NCBI RefSeq assembly: GCF_003726095.1
Contig: NZ_CP026031.1
Span: 4,156,001 to 4,220,000 of the forward strand
Direction: 5' to 3'
Source of the DNA: Niallia circulans
GTDB taxonomy: Bacteria > Bacillota > Bacilli > Bacillales > Cytobacillaceae
DNA: 64,000 bases
Notes under the pieces: generated by a model
Seen by the model: the letters and a program-made list of their open reading frames with translations, nothing else
What the model was told of the DNA's origin: nothing
Database searches by the model: none
Shown: positions 1-8,555 of the stretch, in pieces
Layout of the letters: each line of letters starts with the position of its first letter
Position numbering within the stretch: the stretch's first letter is position 1
Made by a program: the position numbers and the translations under genes

Positions 1-104
1 AGGAGCGCTATGTACCAGTCATGCTTCTGTCCATCGGAAAAGCAGCTGATGAAGGATATGCTTCATACCGTCTCCCTGTCGATAGAATTGCGCAATGGAA
101 ATAA
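1..104 (+). CDS. Nitroreductase-family protein, C-terminal end (partial)
   Basis: Only the last 33 or so codons are inside the window, reading from position 3 to the TAA at 102-104. The tail, containing VPVMLLSIGKAADEGY and ending RLPVDRIAQWK, resembles the C-terminus of FMN-dependent NAD(P)H nitroreductases of the YdgI/YfkO type, where a VPV.L.SIGKA segment lies near the FMN site. The start and all catalytic regions are upstream of the window, so the family call rests on this short stretch only. Confidence 0.55.
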   Translation, partial: ERYVPVMLLSIGKAADEGYASYRLPVDRIAQWK

Positions 105-145
105 TATAAATTGATATTAGGAAACAGAAAAGGGGGGATTAGTGA

Positions 146-517
146 GTGGAAGTACTTGCGGCCATTTTAGTTGGGATAGTAGCAATAGAACATTTATTTA
201 TTATGATCCTTGAAATGTTTTTTATTGATTCAAAATTGGCAAAACGAGCTTTCAATTTACCGAAGCACTTAGAAAGAGATCGAAATGTAGCCATCATGTT
301 TGCAAATCAAGGTCTATATAATGGGTTTTTAGCAGCTGGTCTCATTTGGGGACTCATACTTGGACTTAATTCAATTGGCTATATGATTCAGTTGTTTTTC
401 ATAATTTGTGTGGTAGTGGCAGCCATTTTCGGAGGCTTTACATCCAACAAATCAATTATGGTGAAACAAGGGCTTCCGGCTATTTTAGCACTGGTTACCC
501 TTTTGTCTGTAATGTAG
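146..517 (+). CDS. DUF1304 family membrane protein
   Basis: 123-residue, four-helix membrane protein of the DUF1304 family, whose function is unknown. The N-terminal helix carries the family-like pattern AIEHLFIMILEMF, and a conserved-looking FANQGLYNGFLA segment follows the first loop. The GTG at 146 is chosen because an AGGGGGGA ribosome binding site (131-138) precedes it. The gene stands alone, between the end of a nitroreductase gene and a strong terminator at 567. Confidence 0.8.
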   Translation: MEVLAAILVGIVAIEHLFIMILEMFFIDSKLAKRAFNLPKHLERDRNVAIMFANQGLYNGFLAAGLIWGLILGLNSIGYMIQLFFIICVVVAAIFGGFTSNKSIMVKQGLPAILALVTLLSVM

Positions 518-566
518 AACCGAAGCTTTTATATTTTATAAAAAAATCTAACAGAGTTATTAAAAG

Positions 567-607
567 AAAATCCATTTTGAACAATCTTTCTTCAAAATGG
601 ATTTTTT
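567..607 (+). terminator. Rho-independent terminator after DUF1304 gene
   Basis: A perfect 15-bp inverted repeat (567-581 with 591-605) around a 9-nt loop, running into a short T tract. It ends the DUF1304 transcript. Confidence 0.85.
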
Positions 608-693
608 GTATTCTTTGATAAATAAAGAGTCCATAAAATGTTTTAATTAATCTTTATTTGAAAGCTACATTTGTATAAAGTTGCAACGTTTAT

Positions 694-729
694 CCCCCTT
701 TAGTTCTAATAATTGGCAGGGGGTTTTTA
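694..729 (+). terminator. Terminator-like hairpin in gene-free stretch
   Basis: CCCCC at 694-698 can pair with GGGGG at 719-723 and is followed by a T-rich run. No gene ends nearby on this strand, so it may be a second terminator or an attenuator in the leader of the gene at 861. The rest of 608-860 shows nothing else recognisable. Confidence 0.35.
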
Positions 730-860
730 GTGAAAGGAAGAGGTTTGTAAATTCAAATGGGAGAATGCAGGAAGGGAAGTAGCGGGGAAATTTATGTCAT
801 AAAATAGTTTCCTGATAACAAATATAGTAAAATAAAGGAAAAAGAAAAGGCGGTTTTTGA

Positions 861-1667
861 ATGCAGCGCAACTTTGGAAAGTATGATATACCAGCAAGCC
901 TTCAAAAATTAATGGAATTAGAGAAGGAACTTGGCGATTGTGAATCTTTTTATAATGGGCTTCACTTTTATATTTCATTATCCGACTTTCGCTATTTTAA
1001 CACACCAAGCGATGTTATTGTATTTGGCCATATTGGAGTAGATGGTATTCATTATGGATTTTTAACAGACTATGGATCGGTTTCTGACCTTGAAGAGGCG
1101 CCTATTGTCTGTATATGTCCAATGGAGTTTGAAAAGCCAACCCGTATAGTCGCAAAAAATTTGCGTGAATTTTTACGTATCAATTGCACAGATAGTGATT
1201 TATTTTATAATTATTTCGCTGATGAAGACAGTTATTTAGTATTCAAGGAACGGGAAGTGGATGATGAACTTCATCCTCAGTCTGAACGACAATTATTAAA
1301 GTATATCGATAACTTTTTAGAAAAAAACATTCAAATGCCTATTATAGCTAATCCTTATCGCTATATTCAAACGCTTAGATTGCAGCGACAAAAAATGATA
1401 ACTATTCAAACCCAGGATGGCATTGGTGTAATTGCTCCATTTCTTGCTAATGAAACGCACTTTCCTTTAAAAATTAATAAAGACGTTGAACCAGACTTAG
1501 CAGCTTTAAAAGCATACTTATCTCGTGCACCAATACCATCACAATATGCTGTATTTCGAGATATACAACTTCATCATGTTTTATCAGATGAACCACTGTT
1601 AAAGAAAATTGTGCTGGAATCCATGTATAATATAGGGCTTATCGATGAAGCGAATAGACTATCTTAA
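861..1667 (+). CDS. Hypothetical protein, possibly SMI1/KNR4 (SUKH)-like
   Basis: 268-residue soluble protein that I do not recognise with certainty. The first half has the general look of SUKH/SMI1-KNR4 domains: an IPASLQKLMELEKELG helix near the start, then alternating strands with GHIGVDGIHYGFLTD and the acidic VSDLEEAPIVCICPM stretch. Such proteins often serve as immunity proteins, but no toxin gene is adjacent. There is no signal peptide or membrane segment. It is monocistronic, with a hairpin terminator about 75 bp after the stop. The fold assignment is a guess. Confidence 0.6.
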   Translation: MQRNFGKYDIPASLQKLMELEKELGDCESFYNGLHFYISLSDFRYFNTPSDVIVFGHIGVDGIHYGFLTDYGSVSDLEEAPIVCICPMEFEKPTRIVAKNLREFLRINCTDSDLFYNYFADEDSYLVFKEREVDDELHPQSERQLLKYIDNFLEKNIQMPIIANPYRYIQTLRLQRQKMITIQTQDGIGVIAPFLANETHFPLKINKDVEPDLAALKAYLSRAPIPSQYAVFRDIQLHHVLSDEPLLKKIVLESMYNIGLIDEANRLS

Positions 1668-1742
1668 AATCTCTTACCAGGTCTAAAAAATCAGCTGGAA
1701 AATGTTTCTAAATGAAAGTGTTTGAAGACATATTAACCTAAG

Positions 1743-1766
1743 AAGTGCTGCATATCAGCATTTTTT
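1743..1766 (+). terminator. Probable terminator of the 861-1667 gene
   Basis: Eight-bp stem (1743-1750 with 1756-1763, one G-U pair), five-nt loop and a run of six T. Confidence 0.6.
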
Positions 1767-1910
1767 GAATTTTTCTTTGAATATTTATATAAATGGACTT
1801 TTACAATTGTTCCATAAACAGATGCTTGTTTCACATGAATTATTCGAAATAATTAAATTTTATTTAAATGCTAAACTAGTCGTTGAATTGAAATGTGTTG
1901 CACCGCTTTA

Positions 1911-1947
1911 CTCCTTTGGTTAATACTGTCTAAAAGGGGTGTTTTTT
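1911..1947 (+). terminator. Terminator-like hairpin upstream of the two-component operon
   Basis: CTCCTTT (1911-1917) can pair with AAAGGGG (1933-1939), followed by TGTTTTTT. It sits in the 425-bp gene-free stretch before the response regulator and could be a leader attenuator or a leftover terminator. Nothing else in 1767-2092 is recognisable. Confidence 0.35.
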
Positions 1948-2092
1948 AACATTCATAAGAAAAAGAAAGTCTTAGATTTAGCAGTGGATGAAATAAGGCC
2001 AAAGGAGAGGTTGGAACTAAGATCTCTTTTGATAGGTTGATATAGGTATGTTATATGTAAAAGAAAACAGCTATTTTAAAAAGGAGGAAGAA

Positions 2093-2761
2093 ATGGTTCA
2101 TGTATTGTATATAGAAGATCAAAGTGATATAGGCAGCTGGGTGACAAAGGATCTAACGGGAAGAGGATATGAAGTAACATGGCTACAGTCAGGCGAAGGA
2201 GTGGAAGAGTATCTATTAACCGTAGATATCCTCATTTTGGACGTAATGTTACCAGGATTAGATGGTTTCTCTATCGGAAAGCGTATCAAAAAAGAAAATA
2301 GAGATTTGCCTATTTTAATGCTTTCCGCACGTACCTCAATTGAGGATAAAATAGAAGGTCTTTATTTTGCAGATGATTATTTAACAAAACCCTTTCATCC
2401 TGATGAGCTTGCAGCTCGTGTCGAAGTATTAATAAGAAGATATCAAAAGAATGACGATATATTAGAATTGCGACATTTAACTATTTATACAAAAGACATG
2501 AGATTAGTAAACAATGACACAGGAAGCGAAATTCAATTAACAGGAAAACAATATCATTTATTTCAATTCTTTATTCGACATTTGAACCAAATATTAACAA
2601 AGGAACAGCTATATGAAGGTGTTTGGGGCGAGCGATATATCGAAGGAGATAAGACTTTAATGGTTCATATTCGTTATTTACGAGAAAAAATTGAAAAGAA
2701 TCCTTCAAATCCAACAATCATTGAAACGATTCGCGGCATCGGATATCGGGTGAAAATATGA
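2093..2761 (+). CDS. OmpR-family response regulator (probable antimicrobial-peptide sensing)
   Basis: 222-residue OmpR/PhoB-type response regulator. The receiver domain (about 1-115) has the acidic pair E8-D9, phosphoacceptor D50 in LILDVMLPG, S78 and K99 of the TKP motif. The C-terminal winged helix (about 130-222) ends in the typical TIRGIGYRVKI. The ATG at 2093 is preferred over the in-frame ATG at 2048 because AAGGAGGAAG lies just before it. It overlaps the sensor kinase by ATGA. The ABC genes that follow after a terminator resemble LanFEG, so it probably switches them on, as in Bce/Spa-type systems (inference). Confidence 0.9.
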   Translation: MVHVLYIEDQSDIGSWVTKDLTGRGYEVTWLQSGEGVEEYLLTVDILILDVMLPGLDGFSIGKRIKKENRDLPILMLSARTSIEDKIEGLYFADDYLTKPFHPDELAARVEVLIRRYQKNDDILELRHLTIYTKDMRLVNNDTGSEIQLTGKQYHLFQFFIRHLNQILTKEQLYEGVWGERYIEGDKTLMVHIRYLREKIEKNPSNPTIIETIRGIGYRVKI

Positions 2762-4158
2762 GAAGGTTTTTCCAATCATTATTGGCGAAGTACATGATGA
2801 TTATTTTAATAGCCATTTTTCTTGTTCAATTCGCATTCCTAGTTGTCACAATATTTGTGTCTGGTGTTGCAGAAAACATGGAAAGTGGAAGTCAATCCCA
2901 ATATAGGAATGATTTCAATGAAATAGAGACAAAGTGGCATGCTGAAGCAAACAATTTGAAAAACGTCACGCCTGAAACAATTGAACAGCATTTTTCCAAG
3001 TGGAAAAATCAATTTCACGATGCCTCTATGTTTTGGGTTGATGAAAATGGTAAGTTAGGAAAGCAAGTAAATGTAAGAGAACAACTTCCTTCCGAATGGT
3101 CATCTGTTTTTACAGCAAAATTTATCAAAGGTCGATATGAAGGGGACCCCTTTACGGTTATTGCCTTTGTTGGAAAGGAAGAATCTCGAGGCTTTATAGT
3201 TTTTGAGATTCCTAGAACTGCGTTAAAATCTCCGCTTGAAAAAGCAAATGATAATTATGGCACGATATTATTAGTCGGTGTTATCTGTATCATCTTCTTA
3301 TTTATTATAGCTTCCTTTTTATTTTTTAGAGGCATCAGAAAACGATTATTACAATTACAAGATGCGATGGAGATACGGGATGTTGACGGTTTGCCAATCC
3401 AGATTAACGTAAAAAAGCAGGATGAAATTGGACAACTTGAAAAAACGTTTAATCAAATGGTATTTGAACTCAAGGAAAGTAAACAACGTGAACAGAAAGA
3501 AGAACAAATACGGCGGGAATTAATTGCTAATCTTTCTCATGACTTACGGACACCTTTAACTAAAATAAGAGCTCAAACCTATTCAATTGCTAAAGAAGAT
3601 TTATCAGAAGAGGGTACAAAAGCAATAAAGGCGTTGGAAGCCTCGGTAGTGAATATTGATAGGTTAATGGAAAATTTGATGTCATATACTCTACTAATGG
3701 CTAGTAAATATAAAGTTGATTGGAAGGATATAGATGTTATTCGTTATGTGCGTGAATGTTTAGCTTTATGGTACCCGGTTTTTGAAAAAGAGGGATTTGA
3801 AATAGAAGTTAAATTACTCCCGTTTAAAAATAGTAAATGGACGGTTGATCCAATTTGGTTAGGACGTATATTAGATAATTTATTACAAAATGTATTGCGT
3901 CACGCTAAAAGTGGAAGATATATTTGTGTGAAAACGGAATCCACAGATCAATATGATGCTATAGTTGTTTCAGATAAAGGAAAAGGGATGAAGGGTATTT
4001 CAAATGAAGCAGGTGCAGGAATTGGTTTGTCTATTGTTGATATGATGGTGAAAGGTATGGAGTTATATTGGGAAATTAAGTCAAGTGAACATGGAACAAC
4101 AATAAAAATAATAAAAAAAAGAGACTCAAGTAAAGATAGATTGGAAAAGGTCATTTAG
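2758..4158 (+). CDS. Two-component sensor histidine kinase
   Basis: 466-residue membrane kinase. TM1 spans about 12-36, an extracytoplasmic sensor of roughly 130 residues follows, then TM2 about 168-190 and HAMP to about 243. The dimerisation box has phospho-acceptor H261 in NLSHDLRTPLTK. The ATPase domain shows an N box (ILDNLLQNVLRHA, 371-383), a short G1 (VSDKGKG) and G2 (GAGIGLSIV). The large extracellular loop differs from the loop-less BceS type, so it may sense its ligand directly. Translationally coupled to the response regulator (ATGA overlap). Confidence 0.92.
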   Translation: MRRFFQSLLAKYMMIILIAIFLVQFAFLVVTIFVSGVAENMESGSQSQYRNDFNEIETKWHAEANNLKNVTPETIEQHFSKWKNQFHDASMFWVDENGKLGKQVNVREQLPSEWSSVFTAKFIKGRYEGDPFTVIAFVGKEESRGFIVFEIPRTALKSPLEKANDNYGTILLVGVICIIFLFIIASFLFFRGIRKRLLQLQDAMEIRDVDGLPIQINVKKQDEIGQLEKTFNQMVFELKESKQREQKEEQIRRELIANLSHDLRTPLTKIRAQTYSIAKEDLSEEGTKAIKALEASVVNIDRLMENLMSYTLLMASKYKVDWKDIDVIRYVRECLALWYPVFEKEGFEIEVKLLPFKNSKWTVDPIWLGRILDNLLQNVLRHAKSGRYICVKTESTDQYDAIVVSDKGKGMKGISNEAGAGIGLSIVDMMVKGMELYWEIKSSEHGTTIKIIKKRDSSKDRLEKVI

Positions 4159-4183
4159 CACCTTTTCCAATCTATCTTTTTTT
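4133..4183 (+). terminator. Strong terminator overlapping the 3' end of the kinase gene
   Basis: Perfect 19-bp inverted repeat (4133-4151 with 4160-4178) around 8 nt, followed by a T run. The 5' arm lies inside the kinase coding sequence. It separates the two-component genes from the ABC transporter, which therefore probably has its own promoter. Confidence 0.9.
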
Positions 4184-4191
4184 AAACAAAA

Positions 4192-4221
4192 TTTAACCTG
4201 TCAGCATACTCAGTTTTAACC
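4192..4221 (+). promoter_or_regulatory. Candidate response-regulator direct repeat before the ABC operon
   Basis: TTTAACC occurs at 4192-4198 and again at 4215-4221, 23 bp apart (about two helical turns), in the short gap between the terminator and the ABC ATPase gene. OmpR-type regulators commonly bind directly repeated sites of this kind. Assignment to the adjacent regulator is inference. Confidence 0.35.
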
Positions 4222-4255
4222 TTCTTTTCCTAGGATAGAAGATGAGGTGAGAGAA

Positions 4256-5167
4256 ATGGAATATGTAGTGCAGACGGAAAATTTATCTAAACGTTTTGGT
4301 AAAGAAGAGGCTGTTGCAGGCTTGAATATGAAGATTAAAAAAGGAGAAATATACGGATTTTTAGGGCCTAATGGTGCAGGGAAGACAACGACGATTCGTA
4401 TGCTTTTGGGGTTGATGAAATCAACATCGGGTAGGATTCATATTTTTCAAAAGGATTTAAGGCTGGAAAGAAGAGACATATTAAAAAGAGTAGGTTCACT
4501 AGTAGAGAATCCATCCTATTATCCACATCTAACTGCTTATGAGAATTTAGAAGCATTGAGAAAGATTTTAGGGGTGCCGAAAACGAGAATTAACGAAGTA
4601 TTAGAGATTGTTCGATTACAAGACGTGGCAAATAAAAAAGTAAAAGGCTTTTCATTAGGAATGAAGCAACGGTTAGGAATTGCTGCTTCTCTATTAAACA
4701 ATCCCGAATTATTAATCTTGGATGAACCTACAAATGGACTAGACCCATCCGGAATTATTGAGATCCGAAATTTAATTAAACGATTGCCTGCTGAGACAGG
4801 AATGACTATATTGATTTCTAGTCATTTGTTGTCAGAGATTGATCAAATGGCGACAACGGTAGGGATCGTTACAAAAGGAAAAATGATTTTTCAGGATTCC
4901 ATTGAAGCATTACGTATGTATGCGCAGCAAAGGATTTTATTAAAGGTTAGTGATAGTAAGCTAGCTTGGCGCTCCTTATTAGGAAAAGGGATAAATGCTG
5001 ATTGGCAAGATGAGATCATTTTATTAACCGAGCATTCAAATGAGGGGGTAGCAAAAGCTGTACAGTCTCTTGTTCAAGAGGGATTTTCGATTTATCGTGT
5101 TGAAGAGGAAAAGAGATCATTGGAAGAAATATTCCTTCAAATGACTATGGAGGAGAAAGCAGTATGA
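4256..5167 (+). CDS. ABC transporter ATP-binding protein, LanF/BcrA-like
   Basis: 303-residue ATPase: Walker A GPNGAGKT (37-44), signature SLGMKQ (133-138), Walker B LLILDE (152-157) and switch H190. The SLGMKQRLGIA form of the signature and the long C-terminal extension are typical of drug and lantibiotic self-protection ATPases (BcrA, LanF). The ATG at 4256 is preferred to the GTG at 4247 because GAGGTGAG lies before it. It overlaps the first permease by ATGA. The set of one ATPase and two ABC-2 permeases beside a two-component system points to bacteriocin or lantibiotic protection. Confidence 0.88.
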   Translation: MEYVVQTENLSKRFGKEEAVAGLNMKIKKGEIYGFLGPNGAGKTTTIRMLLGLMKSTSGRIHIFQKDLRLERRDILKRVGSLVENPSYYPHLTAYENLEALRKILGVPKTRINEVLEIVRLQDVANKKVKGFSLGMKQRLGIAASLLNNPELLILDEPTNGLDPSGIIEIRNLIKRLPAETGMTILISSHLLSEIDQMATTVGIVTKGKMIFQDSIEALRMYAQQRILLKVSDSKLAWRSLLGKGINADWQDEIILLTEHSNEGVAKAVQSLVQEGFSIYRVEEEKRSLEEIFLQMTMEEKAV

Positions 5168-5874
5168 TTGGAAAACTTTTAAGGGCAGACTTTTTAAAAA
5201 CTAAACGAAAAGGATTTTGGTTTCTAACCTTTTTAGGCCCCTTTGGTGTTGTCGCATTACAGATGGTTAACTATGGAGTGAGAAAGGATTATTTATTAAA
5301 ACAGAGTGAGGATGATTGGGGATATTATTTATTGAATGTAAGTTCTTTTACACCACTTGCACTTGCATTAGGCATCGTCATTTTAACATCCTTTATGGCT
5401 AGTATTGAAAATGAAACGAATTCATGGAAGCAACTGATTTCGTTGCCTGTTTCCAAAATGAATGTTTATTTATCAAAATTTACAGTGCTTGCATTTTTTT
5501 TATTCCTATCATCCGTGCTATTGATGGTATTTACCATAGCTTTTGGAGTCTTTTTAGATTTGGGAGAGCAAACTCCATTTGTTGAAATAGTAAAATATAG
5601 TTTTTATCCGTATTTTGCCGCACTGCCTATATTGGCATTACAGCTTTGGATTGCCACTGTTAGTCAGAATCAAGGGATTCCGATTACCATAGGGATTTTA
5701 GGCGTGATTTTCGTTTATTCGGCCATGGTTTTACCAGATTGGATGATTTGGAAGTGGCCTTCATTAACGAACGAATGGAATGAGCCGATGATCAATGTCC
5801 TGCTTGGAATTGGAGTAGGTGTTTTATTATATATCGCTGGAATGATAGATTTTACAAGAAGGGATGTGAAATAA
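5164..5874 (+). CDS. ABC-2 permease, LanE/MutE-like immunity transporter subunit
   Basis: 236-residue membrane protein with about six helices. It starts with a basic cytoplasmic stretch (ADFLKTKRKGFWFL) typical of LanE/LanG permeases and contains the family-like SIENETNSWKQLISLP motif after the second helix. It is encoded directly behind the ATPase with ATGA overlap and 3 bp before the second permease, so the two permeases probably form the membrane heterodimer. Confidence 0.82.
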   Translation: MIGKLLRADFLKTKRKGFWFLTFLGPFGVVALQMVNYGVRKDYLLKQSEDDWGYYLLNVSSFTPLALALGIVILTSFMASIENETNSWKQLISLPVSKMNVYLSKFTVLAFFLFLSSVLLMVFTIAFGVFLDLGEQTPFVEIVKYSFYPYFAALPILALQLWIATVSQNQGIPITIGILGVIFVYSAMVLPDWMIWKWPSLTNEWNEPMINVLLGIGVGVLLYIAGMIDFTRRDVK

Positions 5875-5877
5875 TAA

Positions 5878-6609
5878 ATGCTCTCTATTCTTCAATCAGA
5901 ATGGTTTAAATTGCGAAAATCAAAAATCCTATTAATTATTTTTACCGGTCCACTCATTGGCCTTTTTACAGGGTTGACTGCTAAACCTTTCCATCTCGAA
6001 ACGGAAATGAATGAATGGTATCTACCATTATTATCAATGAACTTGACATATGCTTTACTATTTTTACCTTTAGTCACAGGGGTGCTGGCGAGTGTGATAT
6101 GCAGATATGAACATCAAGCTGGTGGTTGGAAGCAGCTGTTAGCACTGCCCGTAACAAGAGGACAAGTATTTACAGGGAAATACATATTGTTAATGCTCCT
6201 CGTATTGGTTATACAATTATTCTACCTTGGTGCCGTTTATGGAGTGGGAATGATGAAAGGTTTCACAGATCCATTTCCAATTGAAATTGTTTGGAAAAGT
6301 ATTTTCGGAGGATGGGTTGCCACGTTTCCATTAGTAGCTTTTCAATTGTGGATGTCTATTCTATTCAAGAGTTTTGCTGCTCCTTTGGCTGTCAATGTGA
6401 TCTTCACATTACCGTCAATATTAGCGGTGAATTCTGAGCGTTTTGGACCTTATTATCCATGGGCCCAGCCCTTTGCAATGATGTATATGAGTGATACTAG
6501 TGGTGATGTGTTTTCAGTTCCTTGGGACCAATTATTAATCGTAGTGGGAGGAAGTTTTATTTTATTTTTTCTTGGAGGGTATTTATACTTTCATAGGAAA
6601 ACTGTATAG
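5878..6609 (+). CDS. ABC-2 permease, LanG/MutG-like immunity transporter subunit
   Basis: 243-residue, about six-helix membrane protein similar in plan to the preceding permease: a short basic N-terminus (EWFKLRKSKILLI) and the related ICRYEHQAGGWKQLLALP segment. The pair looks like diverged duplicates. Last gene of the operon, with a terminator about 70 bp downstream. Confidence 0.82.
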   Translation: MLSILQSEWFKLRKSKILLIIFTGPLIGLFTGLTAKPFHLETEMNEWYLPLLSMNLTYALLFLPLVTGVLASVICRYEHQAGGWKQLLALPVTRGQVFTGKYILLMLLVLVIQLFYLGAVYGVGMMKGFTDPFPIEIVWKSIFGGWVATFPLVAFQLWMSILFKSFAAPLAVNVIFTLPSILAVNSERFGPYYPWAQPFAMMYMSDTSGDVFSVPWDQLLIVVGGSFILFFLGGYLYFHRKTV

Positions 6610-6675
6610 AACGGGTAAGCCTTATTCCAAATCAACTTACTTAATTGTTGTAAATTTATTTTTCCACATCACAAC

Positions 6676-6724
6676 AAGAAAACCTTGGTATATTCAATTC
6701 TTGCTGTACCAAGGTTTTCTTTAT
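6676..6724 (+). terminator. Terminator, shared by convergent genes
   Basis: Perfect 15-bp inverted repeat (6676-6690 with 6707-6721). It lies between the ABC operon and the minus-strand HxlR gene and could work in both directions. Confidence 0.7.
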
Positions 6725-6790
6725 AAAATATAAAGGAAGACTCTACAAAGGTGGAGAGACTATATCCGATCGATATATATGCTTATAAAC

Positions 6791-7150
6791 CTATTTTAAT
6801 TCCCGCTTATTTTCTTTTAAAAACTCTTTGTAATTTTCTCCCCATTCATTCATTAGAGAAATAATTGGTTCGAGCGTTCTTCCAAATTCCGTTAATGAGT
6901 ATTCCACTTTAGGGGGGATTTCGGGATATACTTCTCGATGAACAATTCCGTCTTCTTCCAGTTCTCTTAATTGGAGAGATAACATTCGTTTGGTAATACC
7001 AGGCATTAATCTACTGAATTCATTAAATCTTTTCTTTCCATCTAATAAATAAAACAAAATAACGCCTTTCCATTTACCCCCAATCACATCAAGCGTTCCC
7101 TCAACCGGACATCCTTCGGGGCATCCATACCCTTTCTTTCGATTTCTCAT
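6791..7150 (-). CDS. HxlR-family transcriptional regulator
   Basis: 119-residue winged-helix protein of the HxlR family. It has the typical core [19 protein letters not shown], the wing [20 protein letters not shown] and a C-terminal dimer helix. C14, just before the first helix, matches the position of the redox-sensing Cys of YodB/CatR-like members, and C10 is a second nearby Cys. It is divergent from an MDR oxidoreductase, the usual layout for HxlR sensors of quinones, aldehydes or hypochlorite. The thiol-switch role is inferred. Confidence 0.88.
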   Translation of the reverse strand: MRNRKKGYGCPEGCPVEGTLDVIGGKWKGVILFYLLDGKKRFNEFSRLMPGITKRMLSLQLRELEEDGIVHREVYPEIPPKVEYSLTEFGRTLEPIISLMNEWGENYKEFLKENKRELK

Positions 7151-7198
7151 CGGTATTCATACCTTTCTCATTTCTGCTTGTTCTTATTTTCTTAATTA

Positions 7199-7295
7199 GT
7201 AACATAGTTAATAGCAGATTACAAGAATGTCAGTTGCAGCTGCTTTCATTTCTCTCCTAATAGGTAACATGTGTGATACCGGATTACAAGAATGT
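7199..7295. promoter_or_regulatory. Two direct operator-like repeats between hxlR-type gene and MDR gene
   Basis: A 32-bp element at 7199-7230 recurs at 7264-7295. Both share GTAACAT at the 5' end and GATTACAAGAATGT at the 3' end. Within each copy GTAA and TTAC form inverted half-sites 24 bp end to end. The second copy lies just upstream of a weak -35 (7302-7307) and a TATAAT -10 (7325-7330) for the MDR gene. Likely HxlR binding sites. Confidence 0.55.
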
Positions 7296-7359
7296 GCGTA
7301 CTTACTCTTAATATATTTCTTTTTTATAATAAACATGAATAAAAAAGGAGGGCTTTTAA

Positions 7360-8379
7360 ATGAAAGCAGTTGGATTGTATAAATATTTACCGATAGAAGA
7401 GGAAGAAAGTTTGATAGATGTCCAAGTGGAAAAACCAACACCAACCAAAAGAGATATACTTGTTAAAATAAAAGCTGTTTCGGTTAATCCGGTTGATGTA
7501 AAGGTACGTGCTCCTAAAGATAAAGAAGAATCAGAACCAAGAATTTTAGGCTGGGATGCAAGTGGAGTGGTGGAAGAAGTTGGACCAGATTGTAGAATGT
7601 TTAAACCTGGAGACGAAGTGTTTTATTCTGGTGACCTAACTCGACCAGGGACGTATAGTGAATACCATTTAGTTGATGAAAGAATTGTCGGATTAAAGCC
7701 AAAGTCTTTAAATTTTGCACAATCAGCAGCTTTACCACTGACATCGATAACAGCATGGGAAAGTTTATTTGATCGATTAATGATAGATGTAAATAACTAC
7801 GAAGAAAATCAAACTAAGAGCATTCTTATTATTGGTGGGGCTGGAGGAGTGGGCTCCATAGCGATTCAATTAGCTAAAATGGCAGGTTTACAAGTGATTG
7901 CCACAGCATCCAGAGAAGAGAGTAAGCAATGGGTGAATAAATTAGGTGCTGATTATATCATTAACCATCACGAAAACTTTCGAACTCAACTACAAGATCA
8001 TGATATAAAGGGCGTTGAGTACATTTTATGTTTGAACGAAACAGAGCAGCATTGGAAAAATATGGCCGATATTATTTTCCCTCAAGGAAGGATTTGCTCG
8101 ATTGTAGAAATGGCTAATCCTATCGACCTTACTGCTTTAAAAAATAAAAGTGTCACGTTTGTTTGGGAATTTATGTTTACAAGATCTATGTATGAAACTC
8201 CAGACATGATTAAACAACATGAACTTTTATCCAAACTAAGTAAACTAATAGACGGCGGGAAAGTAACAACAACCCTTACAGAAACTCTTAGACCAATTAA
8301 TGCCGAAACGTTACGTAAAGCACATAAAATTGTAGAAACGGGAAGTATGATTGGTAAAATAGTAGTTGAGAATGAATAA
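7360..8379 (+). CDS. MDR-family zinc-type alcohol dehydrogenase / quinone oxidoreductase
   Basis: 339-residue medium-chain dehydrogenase/reductase. The GroES-like domain carries GWDASGVVEEVG and FKPGDEVFYSG. The NAD(P)-binding Rossmann motif is GGAGGVGS at 159-166. The catalytic and structural zinc Cys/His sets of classical alcohol dehydrogenases are not evident, so it probably acts as an NADPH-dependent quinone or enone reductase. Its divergent HxlR regulator and the paired operator repeats suggest induction by electrophiles. GGAGGGC precedes the ATG. Confidence 0.87.
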   Translation: MKAVGLYKYLPIEEEESLIDVQVEKPTPTKRDILVKIKAVSVNPVDVKVRAPKDKEESEPRILGWDASGVVEEVGPDCRMFKPGDEVFYSGDLTRPGTYSEYHLVDERIVGLKPKSLNFAQSAALPLTSITAWESLFDRLMIDVNNYEENQTKSILIIGGAGGVGSIAIQLAKMAGLQVIATASREESKQWVNKLGADYIINHHENFRTQLQDHDIKGVEYILCLNETEQHWKNMADIIFPQGRICSIVEMANPIDLTALKNKSVTFVWEFMFTRSMYETPDMIKQHELLSKLSKLIDGGKVTTTLTETLRPINAETLRKAHKIVETGSMIGKIVVENE

Positions 8380-8490
8380 ATGCCTAATGGGATTGTCATC
8401 TTATCTAAAAAGTAGACTGTTTGGTTAACAATGACTTAGGATTAAAGATTATTAGTCTATTTAAAACTAAATTTTGGGGATTTGCCTTAT

Positions 8491-8533
8491 AAAAGGGAGA
8501 GGAAAACCAGCGAAGCTGTTATCCTCTCCTTAA
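8491..8533. terminator. Bidirectional terminator between convergent genes
   Basis: Long inverted repeat (8493-8511 with 8515-8532, a few mismatches) between the MDR gene and the minus-strand SDR gene, with A/T-rich flanks on both sides. Confidence 0.75.
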
Positions 8534-8555
8534 GAATAAATACTCATCACATCCT

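Noticed and set aside
406..618. 70-codon ORF overlapping the DUF1304 gene and its terminator
   Set aside because: Shadow frame that reads through the terminator hairpin.
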